64,000 nucleotides of DNA from Sphingomonas jatrophae. Lineage in GTDB: Bacteria > Pseudomonadota > Alphaproteobacteria > Sphingomonadales > Sphingomonadaceae. The position numbers and the translations under genes were made by a program. A model generated the notes under the pieces. That model worked only from the letters and a program-made list of their open reading frames with translations. It had not been told where the DNA came from and did no database searches. The stretch covers positions 372,001 to 436,000 of the forward strand of contig NZ_FOZG01000001.1 of assembly GCF_900113315.1 (NCBI RefSeq), given 5' to 3'. Of this stretch, positions 37,601-45,453 are shown in pieces. Each line of letters begins with the position of its first letter. Positions within the stretch are counted from its first letter, which is position 1.

Positions 37601-37768
37601 TTCTCGAACCTGCCGTTCCGCTTCAACATCACCATTAGGGCGCCGTTCCGCGGCCTGCTCAACTCCGCCCGCGCGCTCAACGACCCGCGCGGCCTGATCG
37701 AGCAGGCACGCACGCCCGTGACGCCGCTGCCGGGCTCCAGCCCGGCCGCCCCGGTTCAGCCGCGATAA
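34643..37768 (+). CDS. ydbH: YdbH-family AsmA-like envelope lipid-transport protein
   Basis: About 1041 residues from the GTG at 34643 (a TTG at 34649 is possible; 34580 is too far out). One N-terminal transmembrane helix (LIAAGLFALLALALAALWS) anchors a long periplasmic beta-rich body, typical of AsmA-like bridge proteins. The C-terminal third (IVFTDLLGLVSAPDQV, FDGTLPIAFGADGGRIE, LAYVGEISNEDLG, FRFNITIRAPFRGLLNSARA) is the YdbH/DUF domain once called dicarboxylate transport. In E. coli YdbH, TamB and YhdP together move phospholipid to the outer membrane. The next genes are its usual partners, ynbE and ydbL. Confidence 0.9.
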   Translation: MGLDAAETNDIEVRRHGRWRLIAAGLFALLALALAALWSQRKPIATGFVDRALRERGVPARYRIAGLNVREQRLVDVSIGDPARPDLTADEVILRLSLGLSGPKLEAVQARGVRLYGKVVDGRVSLGAIDRLLPASDGSPFVLPELDVDLRDARMRLETPAGPLGLALDGRGRLDDGFRGSLALVSRDLKVAGCRSEGATAFLNVTISDRQPSVDGPVRVPSLDCGGTRVSGAQAAVDLRLSPALDRWDGGGQIELARFSGAGVSSEVISGRIGVSGGARGTEGEVQIQAARSSTRGIGMRNAAFAGRYRVGSGQVQLDGQVSTLDAALDPAARRSLAGWGGAAAGSPVGPLAQGLAVAADRAAAEFSAQAKLALVTGGGRGRILLSDLTLAARSGARIAGDGLRAGVVWPAGGFRMDGALTFGGGGLPAGRVALRQAPGGGPFSGEATIAPYAAGDARLALAPVRFTQEGGATRISTAIRLDGPLGDGRVEGLTLPLIGRLGARGGFTLNDACAPLGWSRLRISGAVAGPTRLRLCPSGRALLWQAPRGGVQGGGEIPGPRLTGTLGGSPLSLAATRLRFDVGRPGFTADALAVRLGAPERQSRLDVAQLTGIADRRGFAGRFAGLGGQIGAVPLILSDGQGPWRLAGGVLDLGGTLSVRDAADPARFEPLAADGVTLRLAGGQIKANGTLRAPADSTRIGEVTIRHDLSRGAGHATLDVPGITFTEALQPERLTRLTLGVIANVRGTLAGRGEIDWTADGVTSTGRFGTEAIDLAAAFGPVKGLKGEIVFTDLLGLVSAPDQVATVTEINPGIAVRDGTIRYRLLPDQQVAITSGRWPFSGGELLLEPTTLDFGRPSVRRMTFRVVGMDAAKFVEQFDFKNIAVTGVFDGTLPIAFGADGGRIERGRLAVRQGGGTLAYVGEISNEDLGMFGSLAFDALKRMRYDRLAIELDGSLDGEIVSRVLFDGTNETPKEAVRKNGLLSQFSNLPFRFNITIRAPFRGLLNSARALNDPRGLIEQARTPVTPLPGSSPAAPVQPR

Positions 37769-37782
37769 AGCAAGGACATGCG

Positions 37783-38004
37783 ATGAGACGAGCCATGTTG
37801 ACGACGGGACGTGCCGGTGCGACGCCTGCGGCCATGCGCTTGATCCCCGCGGGCGCGGCCTGCCTGCTGGCGGGCTGCATCTCGGTGAAGGCGCCGGAGA
37901 AGCCGATCGAGATCAACCTCAACGTCAACATCCGGCAGGAGGTGGTGGTCAGCCTCCGCCGCGACGTGCAGGATTTGGACAAGCAATTTCCGGGAGTGTT
38001 CTGA
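37783..38004 (+). CDS. ynbE: YnbE-family lipoprotein
   Basis: 73 residues. The lipobox LLAGC puts the lipidated Cys at residue 32, or 15 if translation starts at the internal ATG at 37834. The mature part PEKPIEINLNVNIRQEVVV is the YnbE signature. In E. coli outer-membrane YnbE docks with the C-terminus of YdbH to complete the bridge. It begins 14 bases after ydbH, and its last base is the first of the ydbL ATG. Confidence 0.92.
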   Translation: MRRAMLTTGRAGATPAAMRLIPAGAACLLAGCISVKAPEKPIEINLNVNIRQEVVVSLRRDVQDLDKQFPGVF

Positions 38005-38378
38005 TGACGCGGTTCAGCTTTGGCTTGGCGGTGGCTGCGGTCGCGCTGGCGGCCGGCGCTGCATGGGCGCAGGACGATGGCGCGATCGCCGCGGCGAAGT
38101 CCGCCGGCATCGTCGGCGAGCAGGCGGACGGCTATCTCGGCTTCGCCAAGGCCGCGCCCGCCGACGTCAAGGCGGCGGTGGATGCCGTCAACATCAAGCG
38201 CCGCCAGATCTATACCGACATTGCCGGGCGGCAGGGCGCGACCGTGCAGGAAGTGGCCGCCGCGCGCGGCTGCGATCAGCTGGCCAAGCGCGTCGCGGCC
38301 GGCCAGCCCTACAATGCCGGTGCGGGCTGGCAGGTGAAGGGTGCGGGCCCGATCGCGCTGCCGGCCGTCTGCGGCTGA
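38004..38378 (+). CDS. ydbL: YdbL-family (DUF1318) periplasmic protein
   Basis: 124 residues. A Sec signal peptide (FGLAVAAVALAAGAAWAQ) leads to a DUF1318 domain: KSAGIVGEQADGYLGF, VDAVNIKRRQIYTDIAGRQG and KRVAAGQPYNAGAGWQVKG. In E. coli YdbL keeps YdbH from over-oligomerising with YnbE. It overlaps ynbE by one base, so the three genes form one coupled operon. Confidence 0.92.
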   Translation: MTRFSFGLAVAAVALAAGAAWAQDDGAIAAAKSAGIVGEQADGYLGFAKAAPADVKAAVDAVNIKRRQIYTDIAGRQGATVQEVAAARGCDQLAKRVAAGQPYNAGAGWQVKGAGPIALPAVCG

Positions 38379-38543
38379 ACCGCCCACGGGCAGACGCCTG
38401 TGTGAACCGGGGGTTAGCGCCATCGCTTGACGTGCCCGAAACCCGTTCGTAAGGGGACCGCGCCTTGGCGGGATCGCTCGCCTCCAGCCGCGTACCCGCC
38501 CCGATGCCCTCCGCTCAGGAGGGTGAGGCAAGGGGATGCGCGA

Positions 38544-38861
38544 ATGGAGAGTGACGATTCCGGGCAAGTCCCTTCGGCAGCGGATCCCCGCCTCCGGTCG
38601 CTTGATGAGCGGCTGAAGGCGGCCGCCGATGCCGAGGCGGTCAGGACCGGACAGGCACGCGTCGACGCCAATCGGGGTTATTCCCAAGGCAATCGCGTGT
38701 TGGCGGAATTGATCGCGGGGCTTGGCGGCGGTGCGCTGGTCGGCTGGACGCTCGATCACTTTCTCGGCACCACCCCATGGTTTCTGCTCGCGCTGCTCTT
38801 CCTCGGAGTGGCAGCTGCGTTCAGGAGCATCATCAGGATTTCGAACGAGCGTCCGGAGTAG
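38544..38861 (+). CDS. atpI: ATP synthase subunit I (AtpI/AtpZ family)
   Basis: 105 residues from the ATG at 38544; the frame upstream is open but not conserved. The basic-helix region GYSQGNRVLAELIAGLGGGALVG and a second helix (WFLLALLFLGVAAAFRSII) match the AtpI family. It assists c-ring assembly and possibly Mg2+ supply, and is not part of the final enzyme. First gene of the F0 operon, about 40 bases before atpB. Confidence 0.88.
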   Translation: MESDDSGQVPSAADPRLRSLDERLKAAADAEAVRTGQARVDANRGYSQGNRVLAELIAGLGGGALVGWTLDHFLGTTPWFLLALLFLGVAAAFRSIIRISNERPE

Positions 38862-38901
38862 ACCCGGGCGCTCGGCGCGCAAATAGGGGCAAGGGACAGC
38901 G

Positions 38902-39702
38902 GTGGCGGAAGGCGGCAAGATCGACCCGATGCACCAGTTCACGGTGGAGCCGCTGTTCGGCACCACCAACTGGAGCCTTGGAGGCTATAACATCGCCTTC
39001 ACCAACTCCGCTTTGTGGATGGTGCTGGCGCTGCTCGCGCTGTGGGTCTTCATGATCGGCGGCATGCGCAAGCAGCTGGTGCCCGGCCGCTGGCAGGCCG
39101 CGGTCGAGGGGCTGACCGGCTTCGTCGACAACATGCTGGCCTCGAACGTGGGCAAGGAAGGCCGGCGCTTCGTGCCGCTCGTCTTCACGCTGTTCAGCTT
39201 CATCCTCATGGCCAACCTCCTCGGCCTGCTGCCGATCGGCATCTTCCGGCCGCTGGCGCCCGGCCTCCACCCCTTCGCCTCGACGAGCCACTTCACGCTG
39301 ACCGGCGTGCTGGCGCTGCTCTCGTTCGGCACGGTGCTGGTGGTCGGCTTCGCCCGTCACGGCTTCCACTTCTTCTCACTGTTCGTGCCGCACGGCACGC
39401 CCTGGTGGCTGATGTGGCTGATCCCGCCGGTCGAGTTCTTCTCGTTCATGGTCCGCCCGTTCAGCCTCGCGCTGCGACTGTTCGTGGCGATGACGGCGGG
39501 ACACATCCTGCTCGAAGTGCTGGCCGGCTTCGTCGTCCAGTCGGGCAGTTCGGGCCTGCTGTGGGGCACGATCGTCGGCCTGCCGACCTTCCTGCTGATG
39601 ATCGGCATCTCCGCGCTCGAGCTGCTGGTCTGCGTGATCCAGGCCTATGTGTTCGCGCTGCTCACGTCGCTTTACCTGAACGACGCGGTCAATCTTCACT
39701 GA
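38902..39702 (+). CDS. atpB: ATP synthase F0 subunit a
   Basis: 266 residues, GTG start. Several membrane helices, with the essential Arg of the proton half-channels in FVRPFSLALRLFVAMTAGH (the SLxxRLF motif). FVDNMLASNVGKEGRRFVPL is the usual N-terminal block. It conducts protons past the c-ring in the inner membrane. Between atpI and atpE. Confidence 0.97.
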   Translation: MAEGGKIDPMHQFTVEPLFGTTNWSLGGYNIAFTNSALWMVLALLALWVFMIGGMRKQLVPGRWQAAVEGLTGFVDNMLASNVGKEGRRFVPLVFTLFSFILMANLLGLLPIGIFRPLAPGLHPFASTSHFTLTGVLALLSFGTVLVVGFARHGFHFFSLFVPHGTPWWLMWLIPPVEFFSFMVRPFSLALRLFVAMTAGHILLEVLAGFVVQSGSSGLLWGTIVGLPTFLLMIGISALELLVCVIQAYVFALLTSLYLNDAVNLH

Positions 39703-39734
39703 TTTCAACATACTACGGATAGGGAGTAAGTTTC

Positions 39735-39962
39735 ATGGACGCAGAAGCCGCAAAGCTGCTGGGCGCCGGTTTGGCCGCCATCGGTGCCGGTCTGGCCGCA
39801 CTCGGCGTGGGCAACGTGTTCGCCAAGTTCCTCGAGGGCGCGCTGCGCAACCCGTCGGCTGCCGACAGCCAGCAGGGCCGCCTGTTCATCGGCTTCGCCG
39901 CCGCCGAGCTTCTCGGCCTGCTCTCGTTCGTCATCGCGGTGCTGCTGATCTTCGTCGCCTGA
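39735..39962 (+). CDS. atpE: ATP synthase F0 subunit c
   Basis: 75 residues. Two helices: the first with [17 protein letters not shown], the second with the proton-carrying Glu in [18 protein letters not shown]. The loop is [13 protein letters not shown]. The acidic residue is Glu in an AAAE context as in alphaproteobacteria. Proton use is likely, as sodium-specific ligands are not apparent. Confidence 0.97.
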   Translation: MDAEAAKLLGAGLAAIGAGLAALGVGNVFAKFLEGALRNPSAADSQQGRLFIGFAAAELLGLLSFVIAVLLIFVA

Positions 39963-40023
39963 TGTCTGCCGGCGGGCTTTCGGGCCCGCCGCGGTTTCGA
40001 GTGACGAGGACAAGAGGAACGCC

Positions 40024-40518
40024 ATGCCCCAGATCGCGCAGCTAGCGGCGACCTATTCGTCCCAGATCTTCTGGATGGCGGTGGTCTTCGGGCTGATCTA
40101 CTTCGGGATCGGCAAGGCGATGCTGCCTGGCATCGCCGCGACGGTCGATCAGCGCGACCAGCGCATTGCCGGCGATCTCGCCGCGGCGGCAGCGGCCCGC
40201 TCCGCTGCGGACACGACCGAGGCGGATTATCGCGCCCGCATGGATGCGGCGCGGGCGCAGGCGGTGCAGGCAACGGGCGAGGCCAAGGCTGCGGCGGCGC
40301 GTGCCAGTGAGGCGCGGGTCAAGGCGGCGGATGCCGAGCTGGACGCCAAGGCGGAAGCGGCATCGGCGCGGTTGCGCGAGCAGCAGGCGGCAGCGGTCGC
40401 CGGGATCGAGGAAGTCGCGGCGGAGGCGGCGCAGGCGATCGTCGCCCGCGTCTCCGGCATCGAGGTCGATCGCGTGCAGGCGCAGGGTGCGGTGCGGACC
40501 GCACTGGCGCAGGGCTGA
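40024..40518 (+). CDS. atpF': ATP synthase F0 subunit b'
   Basis: 164 residues. One N-terminal membrane helix (SSQIFWMAVVFGLIYFGIG), the conserved MLPGIAATVDQRDQRIAGDL, then a long Ala/Glu-rich coiled coil. Paired b and b' subunits form the stator stalk in alphaproteobacteria and photosynthetic bacteria. The order b' then b is the usual one. Confidence 0.93.
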   Translation: MPQIAQLAATYSSQIFWMAVVFGLIYFGIGKAMLPGIAATVDQRDQRIAGDLAAAAAARSAADTTEADYRARMDAARAQAVQATGEAKAAAARASEARVKAADAELDAKAEAASARLREQQAAAVAGIEEVAAEAAQAIVARVSGIEVDRVQAQGAVRTALAQG

Positions 40519-40523
40519 GCTTC

Positions 40524-41144
40524 ATGGCTGAGAACGGATCGGCGATCGTGGCGCACAATCTCGAAAATGCGGACAAGGCGCAGGGCCTCCAGCCCAACGC
40601 CCATGTCGGCGCGGCGACGACCGCGGGTGAGCACAACATCCATGCCGAGCCAACGGTGCTCGGCTGGGATGCGACCGGTTGGGTCGCGGTCGCCATGACC
40701 GTCCTGATCCTCATCCTGATCGTCAAGCGCGTACCGGCAGTGATCGGTGCTGCGCTCGACAAGCAGATTGCGGGCATCCGCGCCAGCCTCGACGATGCGG
40801 CGCGCCTGCGTGCCGATGCCGAGGCGCTGAAGGCGGAATATGCCAAGAAGGCGGCGGATGCCGCACGGGAGGCGGACGAGATCGTCGCCCACGCACGTGA
40901 GGAAGCGGCCGGGATCGTCGCGCAGGCGGAAGCAGATGCCGCCGACCTGATCGCCCGCCGCGGCCGCATGGCCGAGGACAAGATCGCGGCGGCCGAGCGT
41001 GCGGCAGTTGCCGAGGTTCGCGCCAAGGCGGCGGATGCGGCCGGCAAGGCGGCGGCTCTGCTGATTGCCGAGCGGCATGGCGCAGACGCGGACCGTGCGC
41101 TGATCGACCGCACCATCTCCGGTATCGGCCCGCGCCTGAACTGA
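40524..41144 (+). CDS. atpF: ATP synthase F0 subunit b
   Basis: 206 residues. The N-terminus has a long polar extension (about residues 1-48, His- and Asn-containing) before the membrane helix (WVAVAMTVLILILIVKRVP). Then a coiled coil follows (LDKQIAGIRASLDDAARLRA and repeating EA-rich heptads), ending with ISGIGPRLN. It starts 5 bases after b'. F1 subunits are not in the window, consistent with the separate F0 and F1 operons of this class. Confidence 0.93.
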   Translation: MAENGSAIVAHNLENADKAQGLQPNAHVGAATTAGEHNIHAEPTVLGWDATGWVAVAMTVLILILIVKRVPAVIGAALDKQIAGIRASLDDAARLRADAEALKAEYAKKAADAAREADEIVAHAREEAAGIVAQAEADAADLIARRGRMAEDKIAAAERAAVAEVRAKAADAAGKAAALLIAERHGADADRALIDRTISGIGPRLN

Positions 41145-41173
41145 TCTGCGCTGGCCGGCACAACGGTTGAAAT

Positions 41174-41214
41174 GAAGAGGCGCAGGGAAGGTTAGGCCTT
41201 CTCTGCGCCTCTTC
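41174..41214 (+). terminator. Terminator of the ATP synthase F0 operon
   Basis: An 18-bp stem: 41174-41191 (GAAGAGGCGCAGGGAAGG) with 41197-41214, one G-T pair, and a TTAGG loop. It lies 29 bases after atpF. The T-tract is poor, but the stem is very stable. It shares the motif AGGCGCAG with the terminal repeat of the 19.5-kb cassette; that may be chance. Confidence 0.7.
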
Positions 41215-41232
41215 GTATCTGGCGCCCGATCC

Positions 41233-41520
41233 TCAACGCCAGCCGCACAGCTGCGCGACTATGGCTTGGCTGGTGGCACCCCGCCGATGCAGACTGCGCG
41301 CTAGACATGCGCATTTCTGAGTGATCGATGCGTCGCGCCCCGGGTTGGCGCCTGGGTCGGCAGGTCGGCGCGGTGCTGACGAGCTGGCGCCTTCGCGGGC
41401 AGCCCCCTCCATGGTGCTGCCTTGCGCGATGGTGCCAATGATGCCGCCCCAGTCCAAGCCTTCCCGCGGCGGCTGGCAGCAGCAGCGTGAGCAGGACGCG
41501 GGTGATGTCTGGATCGGCAT
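41233..41520 (-). CDS. Hypothetical protein, uncertain gene
   Basis: 95 codons on the minus strand between the F0 terminator and uvrC. The ATG at 41520 has AAGGGAG 7 bases upstream. The predicted peptide is Cys-rich at the start (SPASCSRCCCQPP), has a low-complexity middle, and a helical end (CACLARSLHRRGATSQAIVA) that could be a helix-turn-helix. No family recognised, and codon choice is not clearly different from noncoding GC-rich DNA. This is the only candidate gene in the 461-base gap 41145-41605. Confidence 0.3.
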   Translation of the reverse strand: MPIQTSPASCSRCCCQPPREGLDWGGIIGTIAQGSTMEGAAREGASSSAPRRPADPGANPGRDASITQKCACLARSLHRRGATSQAIVAQLCGWR

Positions 41521-41605
41521 GGCGCATCTCCCTTGCGGTGAGATGCATCTGGGTCGCGCGCGCTCCGCCCTAGCGCACGGACTCCCGGACTCCTAAATCG
41601 CTCTT

Positions 41606-43522
41606 GTGACACCGCCCGACCGCTTCAACGAAGAACAAGCCACCTTTGCCGTTCGCGGCAGCGACGCGCCCGATCTCGAGGCGGGCGTCGCCGCGATCCG
41701 CAACGTGCTGAAGACCTTGCCGGTGCGGCCGGGCGTCTATCGGATGCAGGATGCGCGCGGCGAGGTGCTCTATGTGGGCAAGGCGCGCGCGCTTAAGAAC
41801 CGTGTCGCCAACTATACTCAGGTCGCCCGCCTGCCGCGCCGCATCAGCCGCATGGTCGCGCAGACGCGCTCCATGACGATCGTCACGACCAATACCGAGG
41901 CCGAGGCGCTGCTGCTGGAGGCGCAGCTGATCAAGCGCTTCCGCCCGCCCTACAACGTGCTGCTGCGCGACGACAAAAGCTTCCCCTTCATCCTCCTCCG
42001 CGCCGATCACGCCTTTCCCCGTGTCCAGCTGCATCGCGGCGCGCGACGCGCCAAGGGGGAGTATTACGGCCCGTTCGCCGGCGCCGGGCAGGTACGGCTG
42101 ACGCTGAACGCCTTGCAGAAGCTGTTCCTGCTCCGCTCCTGCACCGACGGCTTCTTCAACAATCGCGCGCGGCCGTGCCTGCTGCACCAGATCAAGCGCT
42201 GCTCCGCACCTTGCGTCGGGCGTATCTCCGAACCCGATTATGCTGAGCTGCTCGACGACGCCAAGGCGTTCCTCGGCGGCAAGTCGACGCAGGTGCAGAA
42301 GAAGCTCGGCGCGGCGATGGCGGAGGCGGCGGAGAAGCAGGATTATGAGCTGGCCGCCGTCTATCGCGATCGGCTGAAGGCGCTCACCTTCATCCAGGGC
42401 ACGCAGGCGATCAACGCTGAGGGCGTCGGCGATGCGGACATCTTCGCCTTTGCGGAGAAGGAGGGGCATGTCGGCATCCAGGCCTTCTTCATCCGCGGCG
42501 GGCAGAATTGGGGGCACCGCGCCTTCTTCCCCGCCCACGTCTCCGACGTGCCCGCGGACGAGGTGCTGACCGGCTTCCTGATGCAATTCTACGAGGATGT
42601 GCCGCCCAGCCGGCTTATCCTGCTCGACCGCGATCTGGCCGAGCGTGAACTTGTCGAGGCGGCCTTGTCCGAGCGGGCGGGGCGCAAGGTGTCGATCGAG
42701 CGGCCGCAGCGGGGCGACCGTCGCCGCCTGATGGAGCAGGCCTGCCGCAATGCGGTCGAGGCGCTCGACCGGCGGCTGGCTGAATCGACGACGCAGAACC
42801 GCACGCTTCAGCAGGTGGCCGATCTGTTCGAGCTGCCCGGCCCGCCGAACCGCATCGAGGTGTATGACAACAGCCACATCATGGGCACCAACATGGTCGG
42901 CGCGATGATCGTCGCGGGGCCGGAGGGGTTCCGCAAGGGCCAGTATCGCAAGTTCAACATCAAGCGCCCGGAGACCGCGCCGGGGGACGACTTCGCCATG
43001 ATGCGCGAGGTGCTGGAGCGCCGCTTCCACCGGCTGGAGACGGAGGATCCGGATCGCACCTCGGGCGAATGGCCCGATCTGCTGCTGATCGACGGCGGCA
43101 AGGGGCAGGTCTCCGCCGTCTATAAGGTGATGGAGGAGATGGGCGTGCACGACATTCCCGTCGTCGGCATCTCCAAGGGTCCTGATCGCAATGCCGGGCG
43201 CGAGCATTTCCACATGCCCGACGGCCGCGAATCGATGCTGCCGATGAACTCGCCGGTGCTGTTCTATCTCCAGCGGCTCCGTGACGAGGCGCATCGCTTT
43301 GCCATCGGCACGCACCGGGCCAAGCGGGCCAAGGCGCTGGTGACGAGTCCGCTCGACGAGGTGCCGGGCATCGGCCCGGCGCGAAAGAAAGCGCTGCTGA
43401 TGCATTTCGGCACGGCGAAGGCGGTGAAGGGCGCGGCGCTGGAGGACCTGCAAAAGGCGCCCGGCGTGTCGGCCGCGACCGCCCGTGCCGTCTACGATCA
43501 TTTCCATCCGGGCGCGCGCTGA
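41606..43522 (+). CDS. uvrC: UvrABC excinuclease subunit C
   Basis: 638 residues, GTG start. N-terminal GIY-YIG nuclease (PGVYRMQDARGEVLYVGKAR), UvrB-binding UVR segment (KKLGAAMAEAAEKQDYELAA), RNase-H-like endonuclease domain (IEVYDNSHIMGTNMVGAMIV, LLIDGGKGQVSAVY) and a C-terminal helix-hairpin-helix (VPGIGPARKKALLMHFG). It makes both incisions in nucleotide excision repair. In many alphaproteobacteria uvrC is followed by pgsA; here a block of about 6.6 kb intervenes. Confidence 0.97.
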   Translation: MTPPDRFNEEQATFAVRGSDAPDLEAGVAAIRNVLKTLPVRPGVYRMQDARGEVLYVGKARALKNRVANYTQVARLPRRISRMVAQTRSMTIVTTNTEAEALLLEAQLIKRFRPPYNVLLRDDKSFPFILLRADHAFPRVQLHRGARRAKGEYYGPFAGAGQVRLTLNALQKLFLLRSCTDGFFNNRARPCLLHQIKRCSAPCVGRISEPDYAELLDDAKAFLGGKSTQVQKKLGAAMAEAAEKQDYELAAVYRDRLKALTFIQGTQAINAEGVGDADIFAFAEKEGHVGIQAFFIRGGQNWGHRAFFPAHVSDVPADEVLTGFLMQFYEDVPPSRLILLDRDLAERELVEAALSERAGRKVSIERPQRGDRRRLMEQACRNAVEALDRRLAESTTQNRTLQQVADLFELPGPPNRIEVYDNSHIMGTNMVGAMIVAGPEGFRKGQYRKFNIKRPETAPGDDFAMMREVLERRFHRLETEDPDRTSGEWPDLLLIDGGKGQVSAVYKVMEEMGVHDIPVVGISKGPDRNAGREHFHMPDGRESMLPMNSPVLFYLQRLRDEAHRFAIGTHRAKRAKALVTSPLDEVPGIGPARKKALLMHFGTAKAVKGAALEDLQKAPGVSAATARAVYDHFHPGAR

Positions 43523-43599
43523 CCGCATCTCTGCTTGAGTGGGTCGTCCGGCGCCCCGCTCTTTACCTTTGCTTCGTCTCCGCGGAGTAAGGCGCGGCC

Positions 43600-44526
43600 A
43601 TGCCGACGCGCGTGCTCCTCACCGTCGATACCGAGCTGCGCTGGCAGCCGGACCCGCGGCGCGGGTGGGAGGAGTCGTTCGCCCGTTCCTACGATCCGGC
43701 GGGTGTCGGCGTGCCGTGGCAGCTTGGGCGGCTGGCGGCGCATGGCCTGTCTGCCTGCTTCTTCGTCGATCCGATGCCCGCCGCGCGCTGGGGCGCCGAG
43801 CCGATCCGGCGGATGATCGCGCCGATCCTCGAGGCGGGGCAGGAGGTGCAACTCCACCTCCACCCGCAATGGGAGGAGGGGGCCCCCGCCTTCGAGCTGA
43901 CCGATCTGCCGGAGGACGATCAGCGCCGCCTTATCGCCACCGCGCGCGATCACCTGATCGCCGCCGGAGCGCCTGCACCGATCGCCTTCCGCGCGGGCAG
44001 CTATGCCGCCGACGATGCGACGCTGCGCGCGCTGGCCAGTCTCGGCTTCCGCTACGACAGCAGCCACAATGGCAGTCACCAGCCCTGGCCGAGCGCGGTG
44101 GCGCTTCCCAATTGGCTGGCTACGCCGACGCGGCACGAGGGCATTATCGAGGTGCCGGTGAGCCTGATCGAGGAGGGCTCGAAGCTGCGCCACCTTCAGC
44201 TCTGCGCCGTCTCCGCCGACGAGATGCGTGCCGCCATTCTCCATGCGGCGGAGGCGGATCACCCGCTCGTCACCATCGTCAGCCATTCGTTCGAGCTGGC
44301 CGGGCGAAGCGGCGTACGGCCGAACACCACCCATGTCCGCCGGTTCGAGGCGCTGTGCAGCACGCTCGCCGATCTCGCGGCGGTCGCGCCGACGACGCGG
44401 TTCGATGCGCTGGGCGATCTGCCGCTCGACGTGCCGGCGCGCGCCTTCTCGCCCGGCTCGAAGCGTCGCTTCCGGCGGGTGGCGGAGCAGGTCTGGTCCA
44501 ATCTGGTCGACGAGCGGCGGCGGTGA
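43600..44526 (+). CDS. Polysaccharide deacetylase family protein
   Basis: 308 residues. NodB-like features: TVDTELRW near the start (catalytic Asp pair), then LHLHPQWEEG (metal His) and FRAGSYAADD. The C-terminal segment SHSFELAGRSGVRPNTTHVR may supply further active-site residues. The fold removes acetyl groups from sugar polymers; no signal peptide is seen, so it may act in the cytoplasm on an exopolysaccharide precursor. Its stop overlaps the start of the following acetyltransferase gene (GTGA). Confidence 0.8.
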   Translation: MPTRVLLTVDTELRWQPDPRRGWEESFARSYDPAGVGVPWQLGRLAAHGLSACFFVDPMPAARWGAEPIRRMIAPILEAGQEVQLHLHPQWEEGAPAFELTDLPEDDQRRLIATARDHLIAAGAPAPIAFRAGSYAADDATLRALASLGFRYDSSHNGSHQPWPSAVALPNWLATPTRHEGIIEVPVSLIEEGSKLRHLQLCAVSADEMRAAILHAAEADHPLVTIVSHSFELAGRSGVRPNTTHVRRFEALCSTLADLAAVAPTTRFDALGDLPLDVPARAFSPGSKRRFRRVAEQVWSNLVDERRR

Positions 44527-45422
44527 GCGCCGTGGCGCGGGTGCCGCTGCGCTTCCAGGTGGGCGCGCGCACCCTCTTCTCCATTCCGCGCCGGCTGGTG
44601 CGCGTCAGTCTCGATCTGGCGCAGGCGGAGGCTGGCCATGTGCCCGCACTCCCGCCGCTCGCCCTGGGGCAGGACGGCTATCTCGTCACCTCCCTGGCCG
44701 AGGATGCGCTGGAGCGGCTGCCCGCGGGCAATCTCGCCCGGATCGTCCGGCAGCGTTACGTTCGCCGCTATGCCGCGCTGGATCGCGGCTTCGATGCCTG
44801 GGCGGCGCAGCTGTCGGGCAAGAGCCGCTCCACGCTGCTACGCAAGGAACGCAAGCTGGCGGGCCATGAGGGCGGGACGGTGGACCTGCGCGCCTTCGCC
44901 AGCCCCGACGAAATCGCCGCCTTCTTCCCCATCGCGCGGGCCGTTTCTGCCGCCAGCTATCAGGAAAAGCTGCTCGACGCGGGCCTGCCCGACGATCTGC
45001 CCGCCATGCTGCGGCTCGCCGCGGCGGATCAGGTGCGCGCCTTCCTGCTGTTCGTGCGCGGCGAGCCGGCCGCCTATCTGTATCTGCCAGCGGACGGGCG
45101 CACCCTGATCTACGCCTATCTCGGCTTCGATCCGCGCTTCGCCGATTGGTCGGTCGGCAGCGTGCTCCAGCTCGGCGCGATGCGGCTGCTGGCGGCGGAG
45201 GGGCGGTTCGATCGGCTCGACTTCACCGAGGGCGAGGGGCAGCACAAGCGGCTGTTCGCCACCGACGGCGTCGCCTGCTGCGATCTGCTGCTGCTGCGCC
45301 GCACGCCGGCGAACCTTGCCGCGGCCGGCGCGCTCCAGGGCTTCGATCGCGGGGTCGCCTGGGTTAAGCAGGCGGCGACGCACCCCCGCGTCGCCGCGCT
45401 CGCCAAGCGGGTGCGGCGCTAG
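44523..45422 (+). CDS. GNAT-fold acetyltransferase (FemAB/BioF2-like)
   Basis: 299 residues from the GTG at 44523 overlapping the previous stop. SGKSRSTLLRKERKLAGHEG resembles the substrate-entry block of the Acetyltransf_6 (BioF2-like) family, and FLLFVRGEPAAYLYLPADGR with YLGFDPRFADWSVGSVLQLG is the acyl-CoA-binding GNAT half. LDFTEGEGQHKRLF follows. Coupled to a deacetylase, it may adjust acetylation of surface polysaccharide, as such pairs do in exopolysaccharide loci. Confidence 0.72.
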   Translation: MSAVARVPLRFQVGARTLFSIPRRLVRVSLDLAQAEAGHVPALPPLALGQDGYLVTSLAEDALERLPAGNLARIVRQRYVRRYAALDRGFDAWAAQLSGKSRSTLLRKERKLAGHEGGTVDLRAFASPDEIAAFFPIARAVSAASYQEKLLDAGLPDDLPAMLRLAAADQVRAFLLFVRGEPAAYLYLPADGRTLIYAYLGFDPRFADWSVGSVLQLGAMRLLAAEGRFDRLDFTEGEGQHKRLFATDGVACCDLLLLRRTPANLAAAGALQGFDRGVAWVKQAATHPRVAALAKRVRR

Positions 45423-45453
45423 CCTCCGCGCGGGAGGCTCGGTAATCGGGCCC

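Noticed and set aside
38423-38452. TTGACG...TAAGGG as the ATP synthase promoter
   Set aside because: The -35 is good, but the -10 matches the consensus at only two positions.
41192-41548. 118-codon minus-strand frame beyond atpF
   Set aside because: Its end runs into the F0 terminator hairpin and it has no ribosome site; the alternative frame 41233-41520 is better, though still doubtful.
41570-43528. A 652-codon minus-strand open frame
   Set aside because: Antisense to uvrC, with no domain.
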